Shown here: positions 46,923-60,550 of the stretch, in pieces
How positions within the stretch are numbered: the first letter of the stretch is position 1
How the letters are laid out: every line of letters begins with the position of its first letter
DNA from: Deinococcus aestuarii
Lineage (GTDB): Bacteria > Deinococcota > Deinococci > Deinococcales > Deinococcaceae
Length of the DNA stretch: 64,000 bases
Direction of reading: 5' to 3'
Assembly (NCBI RefSeq): GCF_018863415.1
Contig: NZ_JAHKSN010000002.1
Coordinates: 512,804-576,803, forward strand
Translations under genes and position numbers: made by a program
The notes under the pieces: model-generated
What the model was told of the DNA's origin: nothing
Databases searched by the model: none
The model's input: only the letters and a program-made list of their open reading frames with translations

Positions 46923-47870
46923 TCAGGCGGGCACGTCCGCCACCACGCACGCCCTGAACGCCGTCTCGTACTCCGATTGCTCAAGCCCGCGCCCGATGAA
47001 GACGAGTTCGGTGCGCCCGTCCGAGTCGTCCCAGGCGTCGGCGGTGAAGAGGTCGCGCACCGCCTGGAAGAGCACCCGCTGGGGGTAGCCGTGCAGGCTG
47101 AGCGTGCCCTTGACCCGCAGCACCTCGGCGGGGCGCGAGAGGATGTGGCCCGTCATGAAGCGCTGCCAGCGGTAGGGGTCGAGCGGGCGCTCGGCGCGCA
47201 GGGTCAGGGAGTTCAGGCCGGGGGTGTGGACCGTCGCGGGGGCGCCTTCCACCACCCGGGGGTCGAAGTCGTCGCGGGCGAGGAGGGCCGCCGCGTCGAG
47301 TTGCCCGCGCTCCACCCGCACGATGCGGGCGAGGGGATTCACGCCGCGCAACACGTCCTCGGCGTGGTCGAGCAGCGCGGGGTCGGCGAGGTCCGTCTTG
47401 TTCAGGACGACGACGTTGGCGTAGGCGAGTTGGCGCGCCGCCTCGGGGTGGTCTTGCAGCGTGCGGAGGACGTGCCGCGCGTCCACCACGGCGACGAGGG
47501 TGGTCACGCGGAACGCCGCCCGCACCGAGCGTTCGAGCAGGCTGGTGAGGACCGGCGTGGGGTCGGCCACGCCGCTGAGTTCGACGAGCACCGCGTCGGG
47601 CCTCTGCTCACGCATGGCGATGGTCACGAGCGAGCGCAACAGGTCGTCCCGCCCCGTGCAGCACAGGCACCCCGCCGTCAGCTCGGTCACGTCGTCCGAG
47701 AGGCGTTCGATCAACCCGCCGTCCACACCCGCCTGCCCGAACTCGTTCACGATGACGCCGAGGCGGTGCGGCAGCGAGCGGATGAGGTGGTTGACGAGGG
47801 TGGTCTTCCCCGCCCCCAGGAAGCCGCCGATCACGACGACGGGGATGCGCTCGTCTGCGGGGGTGGTCAT
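46923..47870 (-). CDS. CobW/COG0523-family metal-chaperone GTPase
   Basis: 315 residues. GTPase motifs are IGGFLGAGKTTLVNHL (P-loop), the metal-binding GCLCC in ELTAGCLCCTGRDD, ELSGVADP (switch region) and VVLNKTDL (NKxD), followed by a CobW C-terminal domain. COG0523 proteins deliver zinc or other metals to client enzymes; which metal is not clear, and there is no His-rich tail. TATCCT lies 6 nt before the ATG. Confidence 0.92.
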   Translation of the reverse strand: MTTPADERIPVVVIGGFLGAGKTTLVNHLIRSLPHRLGVIVNEFGQAGVDGGLIERLSDDVTELTAGCLCCTGRDDLLRSLVTIAMREQRPDAVLVELSGVADPTPVLTSLLERSVRAAFRVTTLVAVVDARHVLRTLQDHPEAARQLAYANVVVLNKTDLADPALLDHAEDVLRGVNPLARIVRVERGQLDAAALLARDDFDPRVVEGAPATVHTPGLNSLTLRAERPLDPYRWQRFMTGHILSRPAEVLRVKGTLSLHGYPQRVLFQAVRDLFTADAWDDSDGRTELVFIGRGLEQSEYETAFRACVVADVPA

Positions 47871-47892
47871 GGGGGGAGGATAGCGCCGGGGT

Positions 47893-47996
47893 CACCCCTC
47901 CGGCCCTGCGGGCCACCTTCCCTGAAAGGGAGGCGAGGAACGGCTCCCCTCCAAGGGGAGCTGTCAGCGAGGCGGACGGAGGGGTGCGCCCGCCTC
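47893..47996. repeat. Palindromic CACCCCTCC...GGAGGGGTG intergenic repeat
   Basis: About 104 bp bounded by CACCCCTCCGG and GGACGGAGGGGTG, with internal hairpins (CTTCCCTGAAAGGGAGG; CTCCCCTCCAAGGGGAGC). It has the look of a non-coding mobile or REP-type repeat. It lies upstream of both divergent genes. Confidence 0.6.
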
Positions 47997-48152
47997 TCCC
48001 CGAGGAGTCGCGTGGTCTCCCGACTGCCCGTCGTCACCTGGGCCAGGAGGTCCACCCCCCATTCCTTGCGGCGCTCCAGCCCCCATTTCAGTGAGGGACG
48101 CCGTGTGGGCGGCATAGGGCGCGTTCCCCCGGTGCCAGGAGAAAAGGCACGC

Positions 48153-48158
48153 TAGCCT
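48153..48158 (+). promoter_or_regulatory. -10 element TAGCCT of the ABC exporter gene
   Basis: 6 nt before GTG 48165; fixes the start and implies a leaderless transcript. Confidence 0.55.
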
Positions 48159-48164
48159 GCCCCG

Positions 48165-49946
48165 GTGAACGCCTCCCCGCCCGACTCCCCCGGCGTGACC
48201 CGGCGGCTGTACGGCCTGCTCACGCCCTACCGCCGCACGGTCGCGCTGGGGCTTCTCCTCCTCGTGGGGAGCGTGGCGGCGGAGCTGTACCCGCCGCTGG
48301 TGTGGATTCGGGTGGTGGACCAGGGCCTGCCCGCGCGGGACTGGACCTTCATCGCGTGGCACCTCGCCCTGCTGGTGGGGGTGTTCGGCCTGCAACAACT
48401 CCTCTCCGCGTGGCGGGGCCTGCTGCTGGAGCGGGCGGGGCAGCGGCTCACGCTCGACTTGCGTTTGAGCGTCTACCGCAAACTCCAGGGGCAGTCGGCG
48501 GCGTACTTCGAGTCCCAGCGCACCGGAGACCTGATCGCGCGGGTGACGGGCGACGTGGACGCCTTGCAGGACGTGCTCGTGCGCGGGACGGACGCGGTGC
48601 TCGCCAACGCCCTGCGATTGATCGGCGTGGTCGCCATCTTCATCGCGCTGCAACCCCTCCTGGGCGTGCTCGTCACGCTGCCCATGCTGGCCGTCGCGCT
48701 GATGCTGCGCCGCTACGCCCGCACCGTCCGGCCCGCCTACCGGGCGGCGCGAACAAGGCTGGGCGACCTGACGGCCCTGATCACCGACCGCCTCGCCGGG
48801 ATTCGGGTGGTGCAGGGCTTCGCGCGGGAGGGGGCCGAGCTGCGGCGGGTCGAAGCCCTGGGCCGCGAGCTGTACGACGTGCAGGTACGCGCCGTCGCCC
48901 TGCGCAACCGGGCCTTTCCGCTGGCGCGCTTCGTGGCGAACTTCGGCAACGTGATCATGCTGGGGGGCGGGGCCGCGTTCATCCTCGCGGGGCAGTTCAC
49001 CCTCGGCGGGCTGCTCGCGTACCGGGGCTACGGGCGCTACTTCTACGGCCCCATCGACGACCTCGTGAACATCGGCGACCTGTTGCAACGGGCGGAGGCG
49101 AGCGGGCGCCGGGTCTTCGAGGTGCTCGACGCCCCCGTGGCCGTGGCCGAGCGCCCCGGTGCGCGTCCCCTCCCGGAACCCGTGCGCGGCGAGGTGCGCT
49201 TCGAGGACGTGACCTTCGGCTATGACCCCGCCCGCCCGGTGCTGGAGGGGCTGAGCCTGAGCGTCCCCGCCGGGCAGCGGGTGGCGATCCTGGGCGAGTC
49301 GGGCGCGGGCAAGAGCACCCTGCTCGGTCTGGTGCCGCGGCAGTACGACCCCCTCGCGGGCCGGGTCCTGCTGGGCGGGGTGGACGTACGCGACCTGACG
49401 CTGGAGAGCCTGCGCACGCACGCCGTCACCATGCCGCAGGACACCTTCCTCTTCCACGACACGGTGCTCGCCAACGTGCGCTACGCCCGCCCGGACGCCA
49501 CGCCGGGGGAGGTCGAGGCCGCGTTGCGAGCCGCCCACGCGCTCGACTTCGTGCGGGCGCTCCCGGAGGGGCTGGAGACCGTGGTGGGCGAGCGCGGCGT
49601 GCGGCTCTCGGGCGGGCAGCGCCAGCGCCTCGCCATCGCCCGGACGCTGCTCGCCCGGCCCGCCGTGCTTCTCCTCGACGAGCCGACGAGTGCGGTGGAC
49701 GCCGAGAGCGAGGCGCTGGTGGTCGCGGCGCTGGACGAGCTGATGCGCGGGCGCACGGCCCTGATCGTCACCCACCGCCTCAGCCTCGCGCGGGGGGCCG
49801 ACCGGGTGCTCGTGCTGGCCGGGGGGCGGATCGTCGAGGACGGCCCACCCGCCACCCTGCGCGCCCGGAACGGGGCCTACGCCGCCCTGGAGCGCGCCGC
49901 GCGCAGTCTCGACGGCACGTTCCCCGAGACCGTCAGCCCGGTGTGA
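48165..49946 (+). CDS. ABC exporter, fused membrane and ATP-binding domains
   Basis: 593 residues. Six-helix transmembrane domain (about 20-320, including the ESQRTGDLIARVTGDVDALQ coupling segment) then an ABC ATPase: Walker A GESGAGKSTLL, Q-loop TMPQDTFLF, signature LSGGQRQRLAIAR, Walker B VLLLDEPTSAVD and H-loop VTHRL. The homodimeric or heterodimeric MsbA/MdlB-like type exports lipids or drugs; the substrate is not predictable. It is convergent with the next gene, overlapping by 14 bp. Confidence 0.93.
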   Translation: MNASPPDSPGVTRRLYGLLTPYRRTVALGLLLLVGSVAAELYPPLVWIRVVDQGLPARDWTFIAWHLALLVGVFGLQQLLSAWRGLLLERAGQRLTLDLRLSVYRKLQGQSAAYFESQRTGDLIARVTGDVDALQDVLVRGTDAVLANALRLIGVVAIFIALQPLLGVLVTLPMLAVALMLRRYARTVRPAYRAARTRLGDLTALITDRLAGIRVVQGFAREGAELRRVEALGRELYDVQVRAVALRNRAFPLARFVANFGNVIMLGGGAAFILAGQFTLGGLLAYRGYGRYFYGPIDDLVNIGDLLQRAEASGRRVFEVLDAPVAVAERPGARPLPEPVRGEVRFEDVTFGYDPARPVLEGLSLSVPAGQRVAILGESGAGKSTLLGLVPRQYDPLAGRVLLGGVDVRDLTLESLRTHAVTMPQDTFLFHDTVLANVRYARPDATPGEVEAALRAAHALDFVRALPEGLETVVGERGVRLSGGQRQRLAIARTLLARPAVLLLDEPTSAVDAESEALVVAALDELMRGRTALIVTHRLSLARGADRVLVLAGGRIVEDGPPATLRARNGAYAALERAARSLDGTFPETVSPV

Positions 49947-50202
49947 GCGCGCGGATCATCGCCCAGGTGATCAGCGCCGCCGTGGCGAAGCCCGCCACCA
50001 CGAACCACGCGGGCGCCCGGCCCCCGTTCGCGCCGTTCGCCGCCGTCCAGCCAAGGCGCAAATTCACGAGCGCGAAGACGAGCAAGAAAGCGTCGAGCGC
50101 GTCCACGCGGCCCGTCTCGCCCACCCGCAGCGGGTAGGCCACGAGGAGGGTCAGGCCGACGAGGGCGAGCGCGATCAGCAGTTGCAGGGCGTAGGGGGGC
50201 AC
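49933..50202 (-). CDS. Small hypothetical membrane protein
   Basis: 89 residues from GTG 50202, set by CATAAT 6 nt upstream. Three hydrophobic helices (LQLLIALALVGLTLLVAYPL, FLLVFALVNLRLGW, FVVAGFATAALITWAMI). No family recognised. Its 3' end overlaps the ABC exporter gene by 14 bp. Confidence 0.68.
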   Translation of the reverse strand: MPPYALQLLIALALVGLTLLVAYPLRVGETGRVDALDAFLLVFALVNLRLGWTAANGANGGRAPAWFVVAGFATAALITWAMIRALTPG

Positions 50203-50234
50203 GGGGGGATTATGCCGAGTGTTCGGGAAGAGCT

Positions 50235-50726
50235 TCAGCCCAGTTCGTGGTACTGCCCCCGGAAGTACAGCAGGGGGTCGTCGTCCGTATAACGCGAATA
50301 CTCGACCAGACCGAGGTAGAGGGTGTGGTCCCCGGCGGCGATGGCCTCCTGCTTGCGGCACACGAGCTGGGCCACGCTGCCGCCGATCAGGGGCAGGCCC
50401 TCGTGGTCGAACCAGGGGACCTGTTCCTCGGGGCCGGGGCGCCCGGAGAAGTGGACGCTGAGGTGGCGCTGGGCGCTGCTCAGGAGGCTCACGCCGAAGC
50501 GGGTGACCTCCTCCCGGGAGAGCAGGGCGTGCATTCCGGCGCGGTGGTCCACGCCCACCAGGATCAGGGGCGGAGCGAGGCTGACGGACACGAAGGCGGT
50601 CGCCGTCATGCCCCGGCGTTCCGGGCCGTCCTGCGCCGTGATGATCGTCACGCCGCTGGCGAAGCGGCCTAGGGTCTGCCGGAACTCGTGGGGGGGGATG
50701 CCTTCGGTGGGGGCGGGAGAGGTCAT
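50235..50726 (-). CDS. Flavin reductase-like protein
   Basis: 163 residues of the flavin-reductase-like FMN-binding split-barrel family: FRQTLGRFASGVTIIT, GMTATAFVSVSLAPPLILVG, FGVSLLSSAQ and GDHTLYLGLVEYS. Members supply reduced FMN or FAD to two-component monooxygenases; no such partner is nearby. TACACT lies 6 nt before the ATG. Confidence 0.9.
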   Translation of the reverse strand: MTSPAPTEGIPPHEFRQTLGRFASGVTIITAQDGPERRGMTATAFVSVSLAPPLILVGVDHRAGMHALLSREEVTRFGVSLLSSAQRHLSVHFSGRPGPEEQVPWFDHEGLPLIGGSVAQLVCRKQEAIAAGDHTLYLGLVEYSRYTDDDPLLYFRGQYHELG

Positions 50727-50777
50727 GGGCGGAGTGTACCGGGCGGGAAGGGAGCCCCCTGCCTCACGGCACGGCCC

Positions 50778-52385
<1,608 letters not shown>

Positions 52386-52438
52386 GGGCGTGCGGGCAGC
52401 CTAGCGCAGGAGCAGGTGAAGATCATGGCGCCCACCCG

Positions 52439-53509
52439 TCACACGGCGAGCTCGACGAGCGAGCGCCCGCCCCGCTTGGCGGTGTAGAGGGCCTCGTCGG
52501 CGCGCTTGAGGACGCTCTCCAGCGCCTCTCCCGGCAAGGCCTCGGCCACCCCGCAACTGATCGTCACCCGGCCCACGCCCGGGTGGTGGACCGCCGCGAG
52601 GGCCGACGAGAGCCGCTCGGCCACCGCCCGCGCCTCGGGGCCGCCGCTGCCGGGCAGGATCACGAGAAATTCCTCCCCGCCCCAGCGCCCGAGCTGGTCC
52701 TGGGGGCGCAGGGCCCCCCGGGCGGCCCCGGCGGCGGCCTGAAGCACCCGGTCCCCGGCGTCGTGGCCGTGGGTGTCGTTCACCCGCTTGAAGTGGTCGA
52801 GGTCGAAGAGGATCACGCTGCGGGGTAAGCCCTGCTCCTCGGCGAGCCAGGCGTCGAGCTGGCGGCGGTTGGGCAGGCCGGTCAGGGCGTCCACGTTGGC
52901 GAACCTCGCCTCGCCCTCGGCCCGCTGGACGGCGCGCAACAGTTGCCCGAGCAGGCGGCCTTGGAGCGCGAGAAAGGCAATGAAGGTCGCGTGCAGCAAG
53001 TACATCTGCAAGAGGGCATTGCCGTGCAGCCGCTTGAGGGCGGCGGGAATGTCGTCCGAGGCCCAGTACACGCCCCCGATCAACAGCAGCCCCGCGAACA
53101 GGGCGAGAGACGCCAGCAGCGCCCGCCGCCCGCGCAGCACGAGCGAGGCCACGAAGTAGTACAAGATCAGCCAGATCACGTACCCGCCCAGCCCGTAGGC
53201 CGTCTGATCGGCGAGCACGGTCGTCCCGAACTTGTAAAGGCCTCCCACCCCCTCGCACATCAGCTCGACGAGGCCGATGGTCTCGAAGTCGCGGGGGCGC
53301 CGCCACAGCCACACGAACAGCGCCACGTTCTTCACCGTGAGCGCCACGAGCCCGGTCTGCTCCCAGCCGGCGAAGGCCCACAGCGAGGACAGGCTCAGCG
53401 AGAACACCGACACCACCGCCACGCACCCGAACATGGCGAGCAAGGCGTTGCGCCGGAACTCCACCTCCGGCGCCACCCCCGCCTCGCTTGTCCTCGCTCG
53501 CCACCGCAT
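52439..53509 (-). CDS. Membrane-bound diguanylate cyclase (GGDEF)
   Basis: About 356 residues. Six hydrophobic helices (N-terminal ~200 residues, similar in layout to MASE-type sensors) precede a GGDEF domain with active loop GRWGGEEFLVILPG. The inhibitory I-site RxxD is present (RPQDQLGRWGGEEF), so unlike the first GGDEF protein this one may be product-inhibited. The ATG at 53509 is 7 nt after TACAGT (53517-53522); a GTG at 53518 lies inside that hexamer and is rejected. Confidence 0.88.
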   Translation of the reverse strand: MRWRARTSEAGVAPEVEFRRNALLAMFGCVAVVSVFSLSLSSLWAFAGWEQTGLVALTVKNVALFVWLWRRPRDFETIGLVELMCEGVGGLYKFGTTVLADQTAYGLGGYVIWLILYYFVASLVLRGRRALLASLALFAGLLLIGGVYWASDDIPAALKRLHGNALLQMYLLHATFIAFLALQGRLLGQLLRAVQRAEGEARFANVDALTGLPNRRQLDAWLAEEQGLPRSVILFDLDHFKRVNDTHGHDAGDRVLQAAAGAARGALRPQDQLGRWGGEEFLVILPGSGGPEARAVAERLSSALAAVHHPGVGRVTISCGVAEALPGEALESVLKRADEALYTAKRGGRSLVELAV

Positions 53510-53600
53510 CCGGCCCACTGTAAGCGCGGCCGTATGACGAAGCTCTCGCCTTTCCAGTTTTTAAACGTTGAACCAATGCCCCAGGGTGTGGGGGCGGGCG

Positions 53601-55877
53601 TCAGGTCTCGTCGCCCTCGTCGCCCTCGGGGGCCGCGGGCTGGGGGTTGCGGTTCTTGCCGATCTCGCGCACGCGGCCGGAAAAGCGGGTTTTGATCTCC
53701 TCGTACATGGGGTGGGCGCGGATGTCGCCGGGACGCGTGCTCGCCGGGGCCGCCGCCTGGGCCGGACGGGAGGCGGGGCGCGGCGACGGCGCGGGCCGTT
53801 CGGGCACGAGGCCCGCAAAGGGCGCGTCGTCGAGGGTGGGGGGTGGGCCCTCCACCGCGCCGCCGATCTCGCCCCAGTCGGGCTCCTCGGTCACGGCCTC
53901 GACGATGTAGAGCTCGGCGCGCGCCCCCTCGGGCGGCACCCGGTCACCCGCCTGTGCATCGGCGGGGGCGGGCGGCGGGTCGGCGGCGTGCTCCTCGTCC
54001 CAGGGGGCCGGGGCCGCCGTGGGCAGCGGCGCGGGCGCCACGTCGTCCGGACTGGGCGGCGGGGCGGGGCGCAGGGGGGCGGAGGCGGGCGGCGGGTCGA
54101 GGGTTGCCGCCGAGGCACGGGGCGTGGTCCGGCTGGGCTGGGGCCCCGGCTGGGCCTGGGGAGAGGCGGGACGGTCCAGCGGCGCCAGGTCCGGGCCACG
54201 GCTGGCGCGCGGGCGGGGGGTGGGCTCGAAGGCGGGCAGCTCCGGGCCGGGGTCGGCGGGCGGCGCGGGCTGGGCCCGGGCGGGGGTGGGCGCCGCGTCG
54301 GACGGGGGCACGGGGGCCGGAACGCCGCCTCCCCCTCCCCCGTCCGGGCCACCGTCGCCGCCACCCAGCCGGACCTTGCGGCCCCCCTCGGGCGCGATCA
54401 GCTCGAAGGTCACCGGGCCGAACACCTTGAGCACCAACGCCCCCACCTCGCCGAACTTGCCCGCCACCTGCTTGGCGTGGAAAGCACTCTTCTCGTCGTA
54501 GGTCAGGCTGACGTACCCGGGCTCGGCGTGGGTGCGGGCGGGCTTGAGGAAAGCCCGAAGCTGCATCGTCGCCTGCCGCACCACGTCCGCCCAGTTGCCC
54601 TGTGGCGCGGTGCCCTGAACCGGGGCGGGAGACGGCGTGGGGGCCGTCCGGGTCGGCGCCGGAGCTTCTTCCGGGGCGGGCGGGCGGCGAGCCCCCGGGT
54701 CGGGGGGAGGTCCCCCGTTCGCGGCGGGCGGCTGCACCCCGGCAGAGCGCAGGCCCGCCACCTCCCGCTCCAGCCGGGCGAGGCGGGCCGTCACGTCGGC
54801 GGGCACGCTGGCCGTCCCCGCGCCCACCGCCGCTGCCCCTCCCCCCGCGTCGGCGGCGAGGAGCGCGTGCGTCAGGGCCAGCTCCAGGCTCAGCCCGTCC
54901 GCCGAGCGGGCGAAGCGGGCCTCCTGCTCGTCGAGAGCGGCCTGCAATTTGAGCAGCCTCGGCACGTCCGCCCCCTCCAGCCGCTCGCCCTCCAAGCCCA
55001 GTTCGGCGTGCAGCGCGTCGGCCAGGGCGGCGACCAGCCCCTCGACCACGGTGCGGGCGGCAAAGCCCTCGCGGTAGAGGGCGGCGGCCCCCTGGATCGC
55101 CGCGCCCGCCTCCCCCAGCACGAGCGAGGCGGCGATGCCCCGCACCCGCTCGCCGGGCGGCAGGCCCAGGGCGTCCTCCACCCCGGCGCGCGTGACCGCC
55201 GTCCCCGCCGCGAGCATCCGTTCGAGCAGGCTCTCGCCGTCGCGCATCGCCCCGTCGGCGAGGCGACCGATCAGGTGCAGAGCTTCGGACTCGGCCCGCA
55301 CGCCCTCGCGCTCCACGATGCCCGCGAGCTTCCCGGCGATCTCCTCGGGGGTCAGGCGGCGGAAGCGGTAGTGCTGGCATCTACTGAGGATGGTGGGGAT
55401 GATCTTTTCCGGCTCGGTCGTCGCCAGGATGAAGATGACGTGGGTGGGCGGCTCCTCCAGCGTCTTGAGCAGGGCATTGAAGGCCGCCCGGCTCATCATG
55501 TGCGCCTCGTCGAGGATGTAGATCTTCCGGCCGCCGCGCATGGCCGCCAGCCCGACCTTTTCGCGCAGATCGCGCACGTCGTCCACACTGTTGTTGCTCG
55601 CCGCGTCGATCTCCAGCACGTCAGGGTGAGAGCCGTTTCTCACGCTCATGCACGACTCGCACTCGCCGCAGGGCTTGGGCAGCGGCCCGGTGCAGTTCGC
55701 CGTCATGGCGATCAGGCGGGCGGTGGTCGTCTTGCCCACCCCGCGCGGCCCGGAGAAGAGGTAGGCGTGCCCGACCCGCCCCTGCTCCAGGGCGGCGCGC
55801 AGCACGTCCTTGACATGCTCCTGGCCCACGACCTGATCCCAGCGGATGGGGCGGGCGCGCTGGTAGATGGCGCTCAC
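53601..55877 (-). CDS. dnaX: DNA polymerase III gamma/tau subunit
   Basis: 758 residues. Clamp-loader ATPase: Walker A GPRGVGKTTTARL, zinc-binding Cys (CTGPLPKPCGECESC), Walker B KIYILDEAHMMS, SRC motif ILSRCQHYRFR. A long Pro/Ala-rich region (about 370-740) follows, unusually large and low-complexity, with a conserved-looking 90-residue block (WADVVRQATMQLRAFLKPAR onward). It loads the sliding clamp in the replisome. No A-run or classic slippery site is seen, so a frameshifted gamma form is not evident. GTG start with AGGAGC upstream. Confidence 0.95.
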   Translation of the reverse strand: MSAIYQRARPIRWDQVVGQEHVKDVLRAALEQGRVGHAYLFSGPRGVGKTTTARLIAMTANCTGPLPKPCGECESCMSVRNGSHPDVLEIDAASNNSVDDVRDLREKVGLAAMRGGRKIYILDEAHMMSRAAFNALLKTLEEPPTHVIFILATTEPEKIIPTILSRCQHYRFRRLTPEEIAGKLAGIVEREGVRAESEALHLIGRLADGAMRDGESLLERMLAAGTAVTRAGVEDALGLPPGERVRGIAASLVLGEAGAAIQGAAALYREGFAARTVVEGLVAALADALHAELGLEGERLEGADVPRLLKLQAALDEQEARFARSADGLSLELALTHALLAADAGGGAAAVGAGTASVPADVTARLARLEREVAGLRSAGVQPPAANGGPPPDPGARRPPAPEEAPAPTRTAPTPSPAPVQGTAPQGNWADVVRQATMQLRAFLKPARTHAEPGYVSLTYDEKSAFHAKQVAGKFGEVGALVLKVFGPVTFELIAPEGGRKVRLGGGDGGPDGGGGGGVPAPVPPSDAAPTPARAQPAPPADPGPELPAFEPTPRPRASRGPDLAPLDRPASPQAQPGPQPSRTTPRASAATLDPPPASAPLRPAPPPSPDDVAPAPLPTAAPAPWDEEHAADPPPAPADAQAGDRVPPEGARAELYIVEAVTEEPDWGEIGGAVEGPPPTLDDAPFAGLVPERPAPSPRPASRPAQAAAPASTRPGDIRAHPMYEEIKTRFSGRVREIGKNRNPQPAAPEGDEGDET

Positions 55878-55893
55878 AGGTGTGCTCCTGGCG

Positions 55894-55975
55894 CCGTGAG
55901 TGGTGCGTGGTCAGCGGGGAGTGGGAACGACAACCCCCACGACCCACCGACCACCGACCACCGATCACTCACCGC
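55894..55975. repeat. Degenerate GACCACCGA / TGGTGCGTGGTC repeat upstream of dnaX
   Basis: Tandem ACCGACC units and complementary GTGGTCAGCGGGGAGTGGG form an imperfect palindrome. Same style as other intergenic repeats in the window but different words. Confidence 0.45.
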
Positions 55976-56132
55976 AGACCTCTTCACCCGCCCAGTGTAC
56001 CGGGGCCCCCGAGGGCGCGGGGTGAGGCAGGCACGCCGGGCTCGTCCGCCCGGGAGGAAGGGTCAGGGCATTCCACCGACCCCCTGTGGCGGAATGGGAC
56101 TTTTGTGAGAGACGTGAGGGATAGGGTAGGGT

Positions 56133-57176
56133 ATGGGACCTTACGGGCGGGGCATGGGGGCGGGCGCACTCGCGGGGGTGGGGTACGGGCTGCTCGTGTA
56201 CCTGTGGCTCCACCGCCTGAACGGGGACGTGGGCGTGATGGTCTCGACCTACCTGTTCGCCGTGCCGTTCGCACTGGCGGTCCTGTCGGCGCAGTTCGTC
56301 CCGCCGCCCGGACCCCGGGCTCCCGCTGCGCCGAGCGAGGAGGGGCCGGACCCGTGGGGAGACCCCCCCCTGCCCCGTCCCCAGAGGTTCCCTCCCCTCG
56401 CCGAGGCCGTGCTGATCTCGTTCACCACCATCACGACCTTCCTGGTGGTGGCGACCGTCACGGGCTTCGAGGGGGTGCTGTGCGCGTTTCTGGCCGCCCC
56501 CGCCATGTACGTGGTGGCCCTCCCCGGCGCGCTGCTGGGTCTGGGTCTGCGCACCCTGTGGCGGCGGGCCCGCACGGGCGCTCTGCTGCTGACGCTGGGG
56601 CTCCCCGCCCTGCTGGGTCCGCTGGAGCAGGCTCGCCCCCTGCCCGGCGAGTACCGCACGGTCACGAACGACGTGCTCATCCAGGCCCCGCCGCAGGCCG
56701 TGTGGCGCCAGATTCGCAGCGTCCCGCGCATCGAGGACCGCGAGATTCACGCCGGGTGGGCGCACCTGATCGGCCTCCCCCGCCCGCGCGAGGCGATCCT
56801 CGACCGGGACGGGGTGGGCGCCGTGCGGGTCGCCATCTTCGACGGCGGCCTGAGCTTCCGGGAAACCGTGACCGACTGGGAGGAGGGCCAACGGCTCTCG
56901 TTTCGCATCCGGGCGCAGGACCCGGGCGGTCTCGATCCCCACGTCCGCGTCGGCGGGCGCTTTTTCGACGTGCTGAGCGGCACCTACACGCTGGAGGAGG
57001 TCGCCCCCGGCGTCACCCTCCTGCACCTCAGCTCCACCCAGCGGGTGAGCACGCACTTCAACGGGTACACCGCCTTCTTCACGCAGGCGATCATGCACGA
57101 CCTCCAGCGCACCATCCTCGAAGTGGTTCGGGACCGGGCGCAGGGCCGGGGCGCGGGCATGGTGGCGGCCCGTTAA
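56133..57176 (+). CDS. Membrane protein with C-terminal SRPBCC-like domain
   Basis: 347 residues. About four hydrophobic helices (ALAGVGYGLLVYLWLH, YLFAVPFALAVLSAQFV, VLISFTTITTFLVVATVTG, FLAAPAMYVVALPGALLGLG) come first. From about residue 190 an SRPBCC/polyketide-cyclase-like domain follows: DVLIQAPPQAVWRQIRSVPR, ISSTQRVSTHFNGYTAFF-like LHLSSTQRVSTHFNGYTAFF. Fusion of a ligand-binding START-like domain to a membrane anchor suggests lipid or hydrophobic-ligand handling at the membrane; that is inference. TAGGGT lies 5 nt before the ATG. Confidence 0.72.
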   Translation: MGPYGRGMGAGALAGVGYGLLVYLWLHRLNGDVGVMVSTYLFAVPFALAVLSAQFVPPPGPRAPAAPSEEGPDPWGDPPLPRPQRFPPLAEAVLISFTTITTFLVVATVTGFEGVLCAFLAAPAMYVVALPGALLGLGLRTLWRRARTGALLLTLGLPALLGPLEQARPLPGEYRTVTNDVLIQAPPQAVWRQIRSVPRIEDREIHAGWAHLIGLPRPREAILDRDGVGAVRVAIFDGGLSFRETVTDWEEGQRLSFRIRAQDPGGLDPHVRVGGRFFDVLSGTYTLEEVAPGVTLLHLSSTQRVSTHFNGYTAFFTQAIMHDLQRTILEVVRDRAQGRGAGMVAAR

Positions 57177-57279
57177 GCAAACGCCCTCAAGTTCTGCCCC
57201 GCCCGTGCCCCACCCCGCGTACACTCGCCGGGTGCCTGTCCCACCCCCCCGCCCCCTGGTATCGGGTTTCGTTTTCACC

Positions 57280-57285
57280 TATACT
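57280..57285 (+). promoter_or_regulatory. -10 element TATACT of the cinA-thpR-recA operon
   Basis: The hexamer lies 14 nt before the cinA ATG. Transcription would start near 57292, placing the DdrO-type palindrome (57298-57314) just downstream of the start site. Confidence 0.6.
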
Positions 57286-57299
57286 CTGGCGAGGTTGTT

Positions 57300-60408
<3,109 letters not shown>

Positions 60409-60436
60409 GCCGGTAGACCGAAGACAAAGACAGGAG

Positions 60437-60474
60437 CGCCCCTGCCCGGAGGACGGGTGGGGGCGGTTCTTTTG
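60437..60474 (+). terminator. Rho-independent terminator of the recA operon
   Basis: CGCCCCTGCCC (60437-60447) pairs over 11 bp (with two G-U) with GGGTGGGGGCG (60455-60465), followed by GTTCTTTT. It lies about 30 bp after the recA stop. Confidence 0.8.
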
Positions 60475-60550
60475 GTGGACCGTGGGCCTGCCCCTACGCC
60501 GTGGACCCGCGGCACGTCATCCTGTTCTGGTCAGCCGGGAGGAGGAAGCG

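Noticed and set aside
53601..55877. Programmed frameshift or slippage site in dnaX
   Set aside because: No A-run or slippery heptamer like those of Thermus or E. coli was found in the coding strand.
53568..56108. 846-codon plus-strand open frame
   Set aside because: Exact antisense shadow of dnaX; Gly/Arg-rich with no domain.
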